Assembly (NCBI GenBank): GCA_016200005.1
Contig: JACQFP010000026.1
Span: 62,001 to 126,000, forward strand
DNA: 64,000 bases
Reading direction: 5' to 3'
DNA from: Verrucomicrobiota bacterium
Lineage (GTDB): Bacteria; Verrucomicrobiota; Verrucomicrobiia; Limisphaerales; PALSA-1396
Made by a program: the position numbers and the translations under genes. The notes under the pieces were generated by a model, which ran no database searches, was not told the origin of the DNA, and saw nothing but the letters and a program-made list of their open reading frames with translations. Each line of letters begins with the position of its first letter. Position 1 is the stretch's first letter. Of the stretch, positions 1 through 7,039 are shown piece after piece.

Positions 1-228
1 TTGACGGACGACCAAAAAGCCAAGGTCAAGCCGATCTTCCAGGACGAAGCGCAAAAGATGAAGGCCTTGCGCCAGGACACCAATCTCACCAAGCAGGACA
101 GAATGGCCAAGCTCAAGACGATCCACGAAGACGCGAACGCCAAAATCAAACCCATCCTGACGGCTGAACAGTTGGAGAAGTGGAACAAGATGCGCGAAGA
201 AGCGCCGCGGAAACATCGCAAGCAATAA
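1..228 (+). CDS. C-terminal part of an LTxxQ-repeat (Spy/CpxP-like) protein
   Basis: This reading frame is open at the left edge of the window, so the TTG at base 1 is probably an internal codon. The 75 visible residues are charged and helical, with two LTxxQ-type motifs (LTDDQ at residues 1-5 and LTAEQ near residue 55). That pattern is known from Spy/CpxP-like periplasmic proteins and their relatives. The tail is basic. A clear terminator follows 24 bases downstream, so this is the last gene of its transcript. The exact role is unknown; a periplasmic stress or metal-linked chaperone is only an analogy. Confidence 0.6.
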   Translation: MTDDQKAKVKPIFQDEAQKMKALRQDTNLTKQDRMAKLKTIHEDANAKIKPILTAEQLEKWNKMREEAPRKHRKQ

Positions 229-252
229 CCGCGGCGATCGACCTTTCAATTG

Positions 253-285
253 ATCAGGGACGGCGCGTGTCGTCCCTGATTTTTT
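253..285 (+). terminator. Rho-independent terminator
   Basis: A perfect 10-bp stem (ATCAGGGACG at 253-262 with CGTCCCTGAT at 271-280) encloses an 8-base loop and is followed directly by five T residues. It lies just after the stop codon of the LTxxQ protein and fits termination of that transcript. Confidence 0.85.
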
Positions 286-366
286 CCAGTAAATGGGATC
301 AACCAGCAGCCGTTCCTGCCAGCCACCGACAACTTCCGGGTAATTCAGATTGGTGACAAACGCTCG

Positions 367-515
367 CCCTCACCCCGGCCCTCTCCCCCAGGAGAGGGTG
401 AAACTTCGCCTAGGTTTGGTCCAGCTTGACGGCTTGCTGCATTCGCTGCACCGCATGTTCCAAACGCGACCCAGCAGAAACTCCCTCTCATGGGGGAGAG
501 GGGCCGGGGTGAGGG
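367..515. repeat. Inverted pair of CCCTCACCCCGG-type repeat units
   Basis: A unit at 367-400 begins CCCTCACCCCGGCCC, and its near-exact reverse complement ends at 515 (GGGCCGGGGTGAGGG). Each unit also contains a small internal CTCTCC/GGAGAG stem. The spacer between units is about 90 bases. A compact relative of the same family lies at 14099-14160. Such units are dispersed non-coding elements and appear here only between genes. Confidence 0.75.
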
Positions 516-638
516 CGGAAGTAAACTCTGACTTAAATCGCTAAACTACAGCAACTCTACGAGAGGAAAACGGTCAGGTGAAGGAGCACGACCAAACTTT
601 ATCATGCGGATTGTGCGGAGTATCCTGAGCGGATTGAA

Positions 639-1643
639 TTAAGGATTAGCGACGGCCACCACGACTCTGCCTCTCACTTTTCCCTGAAGGATGAGTTCGA
701 TCTTCGCGTCGAGTTGTTCCAACGAACATTCGGAAGCGATGGAGGCCAGTTTGTTTGATTTCCATTCACCGGAAAGTCTTTTCCAGATTTCATTTCGAAT
801 GGCTGGCGGACATTGCGACGTCTCGATTCCCAACAGGTTCACTCCCCGCAGAATGAATGGATAGACTGTCGTGTGCAGTTCAGGCGAGGCGACCAACCCG
901 CAACACGCCACGCTACCGCCATAACGGGTGGACTTGAGCGCTGTCGCCAGAATGTTCCCGCCGACTGTGTCGATCACCCCGGCCCATTGCTCTTTCAACA
1001 GCGGCTTTCCGGTCGCGTCGTTGGCTTCATCGCGAGTGATGACGCCGGTCGCTCCCAACTCGAGCAGGAATTCCTTTGCTTCTGCTTTGCCCGTGGCGGC
1101 AATCACCTGGTAACCGGCTTTCGCCAGAATCGCCACGGCGTTGCTGCCAACGCCGCCCGTGGCGCCACCGACCAGCACGGGGCCGTGCTCCGGAGACAAA
1201 CCATGCTCTTCGAGTTTGAGCAACGAAAGTGCGGCGGTGAATCCGCCCGTGCCGTAGATCATGCTTTCCTTCAAGGTGAGTTCCCTGGGCCGCTTCACCG
1301 GCCACGAAGCCGGGACGCGGACATATTCGGCGAAGCCACCCGCCGTGTTCATGCCCATATCAAATCCCGTGACGATTACTTCGTCGCCTGGCTTGAAGAG
1401 TTCGGATTGACTCGCGGCGACGACACCCGCCGCATCGATGCCTGGTGTCTGCGGGTATTTTTTGGTAACGCCGCGATTGCCGATGGCCGACAGCGCATCT
1501 TTGTAATTCAGCGCGGAGTAGGTGACTTTGATAAGAACTTCACCGGGCGGCAGGTCGTAAATGTGGCGCGTGACGATTTCCCGGACAAATTTCTTGTCGC
1601 CCGCTTCCCGGACGACCATTGCTTTGAAGGTTTGATTTTGCAT
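639..1643 (-). CDS. YhdH/AcuI-family NADPH-dependent quinone oxidoreductase
   Basis: A 334-residue zinc-independent medium-chain dehydrogenase of the YhdH/AcuI group, whose characterised members reduce acrylyl-CoA with NADPH. The N-terminal GroES-like half carries SALNYKDALS (about residues 44-53) and TPGIDAAG (about 68-75). The Rossmann half carries GGATGGVGSNAVA near residue 155. No structural zinc cysteine cluster is visible. The ATG at 1643 is preferred over an upstream in-frame start because AAAGGAATC sits just before it. The gene is transcribed in the same direction as the metal operon upstream, 99 bases after uspA, and could be read through from it. The physiological substrate cannot be deduced. 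Confidence 0.85.
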   Translation of the reverse strand: MQNQTFKAMVVREAGDKKFVREIVTRHIYDLPPGEVLIKVTYSALNYKDALSAIGNRGVTKKYPQTPGIDAAGVVAASQSELFKPGDEVIVTGFDMGMNTAGGFAEYVRVPASWPVKRPRELTLKESMIYGTGGFTAALSLLKLEEHGLSPEHGPVLVGGATGGVGSNAVAILAKAGYQVIAATGKAEAKEFLLELGATGVITRDEANDATGKPLLKEQWAGVIDTVGGNILATALKSTRYGGSVACCGLVASPELHTTVYPFILRGVNLLGIETSQCPPAIRNEIWKRLSGEWKSNKLASIASECSLEQLDAKIELILQGKVRGRVVVAVANP

Positions 1644-1742
1644 GATTCCTTTGTTGAGGCGCACACTATTGAAAAACACCGCACGATGACAAGCTCCGGT
1701 CGCGAATCATGAGCAACCGAACTGGGCTGGCGCTTGGTGGCG

Positions 1743-2174
1743 TCAGTGTTTCGCCGACGCGCGAACCAGCAACACGGGAATGGAAGACTTGTGGCGGACT
1801 TCATTAATGGTGCTGCCAAGAATTAAATCGCCGAGCAGACGATGGCCGTGAGTCGTCATGGCGATGAGGTCGCAATTCTCCTGCTCCGCCGTTTTGAGGA
1901 TTTCTTTGGGTGGATCGCCGAGCGCGAGGTGCGTCGTCACTTCCAGTCCGTCATCGCGCAGCCGCGTAGCCGTGGCTTCCAGATAGTCACGGTCGTTCTT
2001 CATCTCCTCGGATTCCGCCAGCTTGAGTTGATTAAAGTTGCGGGCAACCCAGCCATCCGCCACGTGCACCAGCAGCAGGCGCGAATGAAGGCGCTTCGCC
2101 AGTTCCGCGACGTGCGGCAGCAGGCTTTTGTCCGCGCGACTGTTTTCAAGGGCGACCAAGATTTTATGATACAT
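1743..2174 (-). CDS. Universal stress protein (UspA family)
   Basis: A 143-residue single-domain Usp protein. It starts MYHKILVALENS, the usual first beta strand, and ends with the nucleotide-loop pattern GDLILGSTINEV followed by SIPVLLVR, so it belongs to the ATP-binding type of the family. A longer in-frame extension to 2327 has no Usp character and runs into the upstream gene, so the ATG at 2174 is chosen. It is the last gene of the barrel-NRAMP-small membrane protein-Usp run and lies 23 bases after the membrane protein gene. Usp proteins act in the cytoplasm under stress; the operon suggests a link with metal supply. Confidence 0.9.
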   Translation of the reverse strand: MYHKILVALENSRADKSLLPHVAELAKRLHSRLLLVHVADGWVARNFNQLKLAESEEMKNDRDYLEATATRLRDDGLEVTTHLALGDPPKEILKTAEQENCDLIAMTTHGHRLLGDLILGSTINEVRHKSSIPVLLVRASAKH

Positions 2175-2197
2175 GGTATGTGTTGCGTGTTGCGTGA

Positions 2198-2458
2198 TCA
2201 GTCGCGGCCGGCGGCCAAATCGTTCCAGCCTCCCCAGGCGCGCGTCCAGGTTTTCGTTTTCAATCGGTAAAGAAGGTGCACCGACATTGCGACTATGAGG
2301 AGAACGGCCAGACACCACCAGAACCAAGCCCGGTCACGAAACAGCGCGGCACCAGTAAGAATGCCGGCCCATTTGATGGCGCGAAACCAGACCGGTTGGG
2401 CCCGCCGGGAGAAGGTAACCCGACATTCGCGACGAAAGATGGCGGCGAGACGATTCAT
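2198..2458 (-). CDS. Small basic membrane protein in NRAMP operon
   Basis: An 86-residue protein with a basic N-terminus (RRECRVTFSRRAQ), a hydrophobic stretch around residues 27-38 and a stronger transmembrane segment around 42-62 (WFWWCLAVLLIVAMSVHLLY), then a basic tail. It starts 14 bases after the NRAMP stop codon and ends 23 bases before uspA, which supports co-expression. I do not recognise a family. It could be a transporter accessory subunit or an unrelated small inner-membrane protein. No strong ribosome binding site precedes the ATG at 2458, so coupling to NRAMP translation is plausible. Confidence 0.6.
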   Translation of the reverse strand: MNRLAAIFRRECRVTFSRRAQPVWFRAIKWAGILTGAALFRDRAWFWWCLAVLLIVAMSVHLLYRLKTKTWTRAWGGWNDLAAGRD

Positions 2459-2472
2459 GCAAGGTCGGCTAT

Positions 2473-3852
2473 TTAGCCAAAGAGTTTCCTGATCCACGTG
2501 ATGACGCCGAAGAAATCTAACAGATATTTTACGTTGAGCGAAACAATGATGCCCGCCGTCAGCCAGGCCAGCACTTTGATCCACAACGGATTTACAAATT
2601 GGCCCATCTTGACACGGCTGCTGGTAAAAATGATCAACGGGATGACAGCGAACGAAAGCTGTAAACTCAGCACCACCTGGCTGAAGACCAGTAATTTAGC
2701 CGTACCGCTCTCACCGTACATCGCTGTGCAAATCACCGCCGGTATGATGGCGATCAACCGCGTGATGAGCCGCCGCAACCACGGACGCAGGCGGATGTTG
2801 AGGAAGCCTTCCATGACGATTTGCCCCGCCAGCGTGCCGGTGAGCGTGGAGTTTTGGCCGGAGGCCAGCAGCGCCACGGCAAAGAGCGCGCTGGCAACCG
2901 TGACACCGAGCGTCGGGCTGAGGAGTTGATAGGCGTTCTGAATTTCAGCCACGTCATTTTGCCCGCGTGTGTGGAACGTGGCCGCCGACACGATGAGAAT
3001 CGCAGCGTTGATGAACAACGCGAACATCAGTGCCAGCGTGGAATCTAGCGTCGCGTACTTGATCGCTTCCGTCTTTCCTTCCACGTTCTGTTCGTACTTG
3101 CGGGTTTGCACGATGGACGAGTGCAGGTAGAGATTGTGCGGCATCACGGTCGCGCCGAGAATACCGATGGCGACATAAAGCATCGACGGATTTGTAATGA
3201 CCTCAAAACGTGGCACGAAGCCACCCAGCACGGCGCGAATGTCTGGTCGAGAAAAAATTATCTCCGCCAGGAAGCAGCCACCGATGGTCAGGATGAGCGT
3301 AACAACGAGCGCTTCGATGTAACGAAAGCCTTTGTTTTGAAGAAACATCACCGCCAACACGTCGAGTGCGGTGATGCAGACGCCCCAGACCAGCGGAATT
3401 TTGAACAGCAGATTCAGCGCGATGGCTGATCCGATGACTTCCGCAAGGTCACAGGCGCAAATCGCGACTTCACACAGCAGCCACAAGACAATCGCGGTTG
3501 GCCTGGAATAGTGATCGCGGCAGGCTTGCGCGAGGTCGCGTCCCGTGACGATCCCGAGTTTCGCACAGAGCGATTGGAGAAGGATCGCCATCAAGTTGGA
3601 AATAAGGATGACGCTCAGCAGCGTGTAGCCAAACGCTGATCCACCGGCGAGGTCGGTCGCCCAGTTGCCCGGGTCCATGTAACCCACCGCCACGAGGTAG
3701 CCAGGCCCGGAAAACGCCCACAACTTGCGCCAGAAACTGAATCCCTTCGGCACGGGGATGGTGCGGTTGACTTCTTGAAGGCTGGGCGTCTGGCTGGAAA
3801 TCCGCCAGCCTTTGTCAGACGAAACCGGCTCGGTGGTTTTGTCGGTGTTCAT
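2473..3852 (-). CDS. mntH: NRAMP-family divalent metal transporter (MntH-like)
   Basis: A 459-residue inner-membrane protein with about eleven transmembrane segments. Both metal-site signatures are intact: DPGN at residues 60-63 in the first helix and MPHN at 237-240 in the sixth helix. In characterised NRAMP proteins these Asp, Asn and Met residues bind Mn2+ or Fe2+ during proton-coupled import. A cytoplasmic N-terminal extension of about 40 residues is longer than in E. coli MntH. The gene follows the outer-membrane barrel by six bases and shares its promoter and palindromic operator, the arrangement expected for metal-dependent repression. Mn2+ is the likeliest substrate; Fe2+ cannot be excluded. 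Confidence 0.92.
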   Translation of the reverse strand: MNTDKTTEPVSSDKGWRISSQTPSLQEVNRTIPVPKGFSFWRKLWAFSGPGYLVAVGYMDPGNWATDLAGGSAFGYTLLSVILISNLMAILLQSLCAKLGIVTGRDLAQACRDHYSRPTAIVLWLLCEVAICACDLAEVIGSAIALNLLFKIPLVWGVCITALDVLAVMFLQNKGFRYIEALVVTLILTIGGCFLAEIIFSRPDIRAVLGGFVPRFEVITNPSMLYVAIGILGATVMPHNLYLHSSIVQTRKYEQNVEGKTEAIKYATLDSTLALMFALFINAAILIVSAATFHTRGQNDVAEIQNAYQLLSPTLGVTVASALFAVALLASGQNSTLTGTLAGQIVMEGFLNIRLRPWLRRLITRLIAIIPAVICTAMYGESGTAKLLVFSQVVLSLQLSFAVIPLIIFTSSRVKMGQFVNPLWIKVLAWLTAGIIVSLNVKYLLDFFGVITWIRKLFG

Positions 3853-3858
3853 GGATAA

Positions 3859-4776
3859 TTAAAAACGCATGGAGATTCCGAAAATCGGATTGATGTCATC
3901 GGCGGCGCGGGTGACACCGATGTTCACACCGGCATCCAGTTGGATGTCATCCATCAGTGCGTAGGTCAAACCGGCATCGACCGTGCCAATCCAAGCCGCG
4001 CCGCTCTCGGTGCTGACCAGACTAAAAAACTCCACGTAGCCACCTAGTTTGCCAACGATGTCATGACTGAAGGTGATCGAGTTGATGAATTCGGTGTGGA
4101 ATCCGCCGCCGGAGGAATCACGATTGAAATCGAATTCGGTCATCAACCCCATGGCCCATTCGCAAGCCAACTCCACCGCCAATGGCAGAATGAGGCCGCC
4201 TTCCACTGAATCATTTCCCAGTTCATCCTGATTGGTCGGCGGCTTTACAAATGGCATCACCGCGAACGCAGTCGGGCAGCCATCGTTACCCCAAAGATTC
4301 CATTTGATCCGGGCGACGATGTCGCCGAAGCCGCGTTGGTTCCGGATCGTGCCGGCGGAACGATCATGAGTGCGGACGGAGGTGTAAGGTTCGAGGATTA
4401 GCTGGAAATCCACGTTGTTGCGCAAACCCGCCTTGAGGTTAATCGGCGCAATGCTGACGGTTTCGACGCGTGTATTGTTGACATCGGAGTTGTAGCGGTC
4501 GAAAGAATAGCTCAGCACATCCATCTCAATCTGGAAATGGCCGGCATCGATGGTGTAAGGACTCTCCGTCTTGTCGGGCCGGTCGGTGCTCATCTCCCGC
4601 ATAAACTCGCGCGGCGTGGGATGGAACAAATTGTAGCGGCTTTTGTCCGGCTGCGACGATGTGGCCGACGAACCCTCAGCGTCCACCGACGCGCCAACGA
4701 AGTTGATCGCCCCCGCTAAAACGCTGAGGACTGCAACCACCCGCGTTTGATTCGGTTCACGTTTAATAAATTTCAT
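3859..4776 (-). CDS. Putative outer-membrane barrel (MetA/phenol-degradation transporter type)
   Basis: A 305-residue exported protein. A basic start and hydrophobic segment (about residues 10-28) form a signal peptide. The mature part opens with STDRPDKTESPYTIDAGHF, typical of the family annotated as 'transporter' or MetA-pathway outer-membrane proteins, followed by alternating strands and a C-terminal FGISMRF ending in aromatic Phe as in many barrels. It is the first gene of the metal operon, so it may let divalent metal cross the outer membrane for the NRAMP protein; this is inferred from context. The start is ATG 4776 or TTG 4779; a GGAG lies 11 or 8 bases upstream respectively. Confidence 0.75.
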   Translation of the reverse strand: MKFIKREPNQTRVVAVLSVLAGAINFVGASVDAEGSSATSSQPDKSRYNLFHPTPREFMREMSTDRPDKTESPYTIDAGHFQIEMDVLSYSFDRYNSDVNNTRVETVSIAPINLKAGLRNNVDFQLILEPYTSVRTHDRSAGTIRNQRGFGDIVARIKWNLWGNDGCPTAFAVMPFVKPPTNQDELGNDSVEGGLILPLAVELACEWAMGLMTEFDFNRDSSGGGFHTEFINSITFSHDIVGKLGGYVEFFSLVSTESGAAWIGTVDAGLTYALMDDIQLDAGVNIGVTRAADDINPIFGISMRF

Positions 4777-4789
4777 CAATCAATCAACT

Positions 4790-4819
4790 CCTATACAGCG
4801 AATGACTAATTAGTGTCAA
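4790..4819 (-). promoter_or_regulatory. Sigma70-type promoter of the metal operon
   Basis: On the minus strand a perfect TTGACA (-35; plus-strand 4814-4819) is followed after 18 bases by TATAGG (-10; 4790-4795). It lies just before the GGAG ribosome binding site and start codon of the barrel gene. Confidence 0.7.
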
Positions 4820-4823
4820 CTGT

Positions 4824-4847
4824 AAAAGTTAGATATGTCTAACTTTT
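4824..4847. promoter_or_regulatory. Palindromic operator, candidate MntR/DtxR-type site
   Basis: A perfect 10-bp inverted repeat, AAAAGTTAGA (4824-4833) and TCTAACTTTT (4838-4847), is separated by TATG. It sits five bases upstream of the -35 box of the barrel-NRAMP operon. TTAG...CTAA half sites resemble binding sites of DtxR/MntR-family metalloregulators. No such regulator gene is in the window. Confidence 0.65.
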
Positions 4848-4893
4848 TCTGCGTCGGGCCGATCTCTCGCCAAATCAGTGTCTTGGAGCTGTT

Positions 4894-5781
4894 TCAGTTG
4901 CCGCTGGCGCGGCCCAATCGCAACCAGGCCACAACCGGGAAATGGTCGCTGGGGTATTGCCCGTTCTCGGCGAACGTAACGATTTCCGTGGCGTCAGTCG
5001 TGAATGGGCCGCGCGACAGAATCCAGTCAATACGATGCCCGCTTCTTCCTGGCGTGTTGTAACCATGAAAAGTGTTATAGCCCTCATTCCCCCGCTTTGT
5101 GGTCGCGTTCCAGGTGTCGGTCAATCCACCATCGCGCACGAGAATGTCATAAACTTTGTTCGAGCCGGCGGTGGAGTTGAAGTCACCGACCAACAAAATC
5201 GGCAACGCGGATTTCAAAGACTGGATGCGTTGATTAATCAACAGCGCCGCTTTTTCGCGGGCTGGTTGGAGGGCGTGATCGAGGTGGGTGTTCCAAAAAT
5301 AGAATTCCTTTCCGGTATTTCGATCATGGAATCGAACCCATGTGACCATGCGGCGATTGTCGTTGCCCCACGTCGAGGACGCGATGACTTCCGGCGTGTC
5401 CGACAGCCAGAAGTGATCATATTCCAGCGGCTCAAACCGGTCCTTCCGATAAAACACCGCCATGAACTCGCCGCGGCTGCCGCCATCGCGACCGAGTCCG
5501 ATCCATTCGTACTGCGGCAAGTCCGACGCCAGATCCTTCAACTGCTGGTAGAGCCCTTCCTGCGTTCCAATCAAATCCGGCGACATCTTCTCGATGCAAT
5601 GACGCATGACCGGGCGGCGTTGCTGCCAGGCGTTGGGCGGTTTTGAACTGGCGTAACGAAGGTTGAAAGTCATCACACATAACGCGTCAGGCGGCGAGGC
5701 GGCGTTCTCCGCGCTTTGAGCGGACAATAGCGCACTGAGAGCAGCCAGGAGACTGCAAACGATTGTTTGAAATGAATTCAT
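4894..5781 (-). CDS. Secreted endonuclease/exonuclease/phosphatase-family hydrolase
   Basis: A 295-residue protein with a Sec signal peptide (about residues 1-24, ending near SAQSAE) and one EEP (DNase I-like) domain. The metal-site and catalytic residues are visible: N40 in MTFNLRY, E75 in GTQEG, the GDFN motif at 199-202, D252 in RIDWI and the D279-H280 pair in SDHFPV. Members cleave phosphodiester or phosphomonoester bonds in nucleic acids, sugars or lipids; periplasmic export favours a nutritional or lipid substrate. Its ATG overlaps the TGA of the upstream cytochrome gene (ATGA), so the two are translationally coupled, which is an odd pairing. Confidence 0.88.
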   Translation of the reverse strand: MNSFQTIVCSLLAALSALLSAQSAENAASPPDALCVMTFNLRYASSKPPNAWQQRRPVMRHCIEKMSPDLIGTQEGLYQQLKDLASDLPQYEWIGLGRDGGSRGEFMAVFYRKDRFEPLEYDHFWLSDTPEVIASSTWGNDNRRMVTWVRFHDRNTGKEFYFWNTHLDHALQPAREKAALLINQRIQSLKSALPILLVGDFNSTAGSNKVYDILVRDGGLTDTWNATTKRGNEGYNTFHGYNTPGRSGHRIDWILSRGPFTTDATEIVTFAENGQYPSDHFPVVAWLRLGRASGN

Positions 5782-7010
5782 TTTCTATTCTCCGCTTTGG
5801 GTTTGTTCCCTTCCTGGGGTGGCGCCAGAAGCCCTTGGTGAAAATCCCCAAGGTGCTCAGCGAATTGAGCGGGATTGAAGTCCGGCAGCGATTGGGCGTC
5901 TTTGAACAATCGCTTGAGCGCGGACTGGACTGGCTCGTTCTTGTCCAACTCTGGCAGCGCCGTGACCAGGCGGTCGAGGGCGAGCACCAGACGCTCGGCG
6001 CGACGGGCTTGGAGCGGCTGGGAAATGGAAGAGTCGCGGAACTCGCTGCTTGTGCTGGCCAGAGATGATAGAAAAACAGGTATGCCCTTATCCCGCAACA
6101 CATCAAATAAATACTTTGCTCCAGCATCGGTTGCCTGCTGAACAGATTTTGCGTCTCCGATTGCTGAAGGTATTATCCCGCCTTTTGGATTATTCATGTG
6201 GTTGAACAACCAGACCAATCCTTTCCAGCGGTTGATCTGATTTTCCGTCGGCGATTTTTCGCGCGCGAGTTGCCAGCTCATTTCACGCAAGGCTACTTGC
6301 TGGCCGACTAACCACGCTTGCGCGCCGTTCCAATTCGTCGATTCGCGCCAGTGCTTTGGTTCGGACACTGATTGGCCGTCGAGTTCGAAAATCAGTTCGG
6401 GATGACCCGCTTGCAGCAAATCGGCATCGACGTTTTGGTGGCACGCGACGCACGTGTTTGCGCGCACACAAAGATTCTTCAGGTCGCGCATCCCAGCATT
6501 GACCCGGTCCTGATGACTGAAGTCCGTTCGGGTGTGTGAGCGCAACCAATTCTCCGCCGGCCCGTGACAACTGCCGCAGGAAACACCTTCCTCGATGTCA
6601 ACGTCTTTAGCCAGTTGGGTCGCCGGCACGGTTTGGAACGGCGCATGGCAAACCGTGCAGCGCGCGTCCCGCGTCGGGTCGCCGATTTTCAATGCTTCGG
6701 CGATGCGAGCGGAGCGGGCCGTAGTCAGGGTTGTGTAGGAGCGGGAATGGAAATCGAGTTTCGACCAGATGGTGTATTGCTGCCGGTTTTCGCCTGCGCC
6801 GCCGTGGCAACTGGAGGAACTGCAGGACTGTGCGCCAAGAAATTTGGGGTGCGCTGATTCAGTTGGTTTCTCCTGGGCGTGTGTCGGAAGCATGGTGCAC
6901 AGCGAAAGCATCACTCCGAGGAAGTTCGTCGCATAGGCTGGAAGTTGACAGACCTCGTTGGCCGATGGCTGGTCAAGCCGTCGTCTTCGACTTAAACATT
7001 TGCCGGGCAC
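5778..7010 (-). CDS. Multihaem c-type cytochrome (cytochrome c554-like)
   Basis: A roughly 410-residue periplasmic protein with three canonical haem motifs (CTVCH, CGSCH, CVACH) and one unusual CX4CH motif (C63-C68-H69, CSSSSCH) close to the N-terminus. A variant first motif followed by GG is a recurring trait of cytochrome c554/HAO-related families. The second half (after about residue 250) has no haem motif and is helical. The N-terminus is uncertain: GTG 7010 gives a long leader with RRRR and a hydrophobic segment ending at PTHAQ, while the GTG/ATG around residue 33 leaves too short a leader. It diverges from the cNMP-ferredoxin gene with about 29 bases between starts. Confidence 0.8.
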   Translation of the reverse strand: MPGKCLSRRRRLDQPSANEVCQLPAYATNFLGVMLSLCTMLPTHAQEKPTESAHPKFLGAQSCSSSSCHGGAGENRQQYTIWSKLDFHSRSYTTLTTARSARIAEALKIGDPTRDARCTVCHAPFQTVPATQLAKDVDIEEGVSCGSCHGPAENWLRSHTRTDFSHQDRVNAGMRDLKNLCVRANTCVACHQNVDADLLQAGHPELIFELDGQSVSEPKHWRESTNWNGAQAWLVGQQVALREMSWQLAREKSPTENQINRWKGLVWLFNHMNNPKGGIIPSAIGDAKSVQQATDAGAKYLFDVLRDKGIPVFLSSLASTSSEFRDSSISQPLQARRAERLVLALDRLVTALPELDKNEPVQSALKRLFKDAQSLPDFNPAQFAEHLGDFHQGLLAPPQEGNKPKAENRK

Positions 7011-7039
7011 AAAAATCTGTTATAGTCTTTCCGCACTCA

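Larger units (their letters stand above)
229..638. other. Intergenic stretch with terminator and inverted repeat
   Basis: No credible gene is seen here. The stretch holds the terminator at 253-285 and the inverted repeat at 367-515. The short open frame at 350-544 is produced by the repeat sequence itself and has no protein-like features. Confidence 0.6.

Noticed and set aside
350-544. 64-codon ORF containing RPHPGPLPQE
   Set aside because: It is the translation of the dispersed inverted repeat, a common false ORF.
813-1712. 299-codon plus-strand ORF antisense to the quinone oxidoreductase
   Set aside because: The opposite strand has a well-conserved protein with clear motifs and a ribosome binding site; the antisense frame is Arg/His/Asp-rich and resembles no family.
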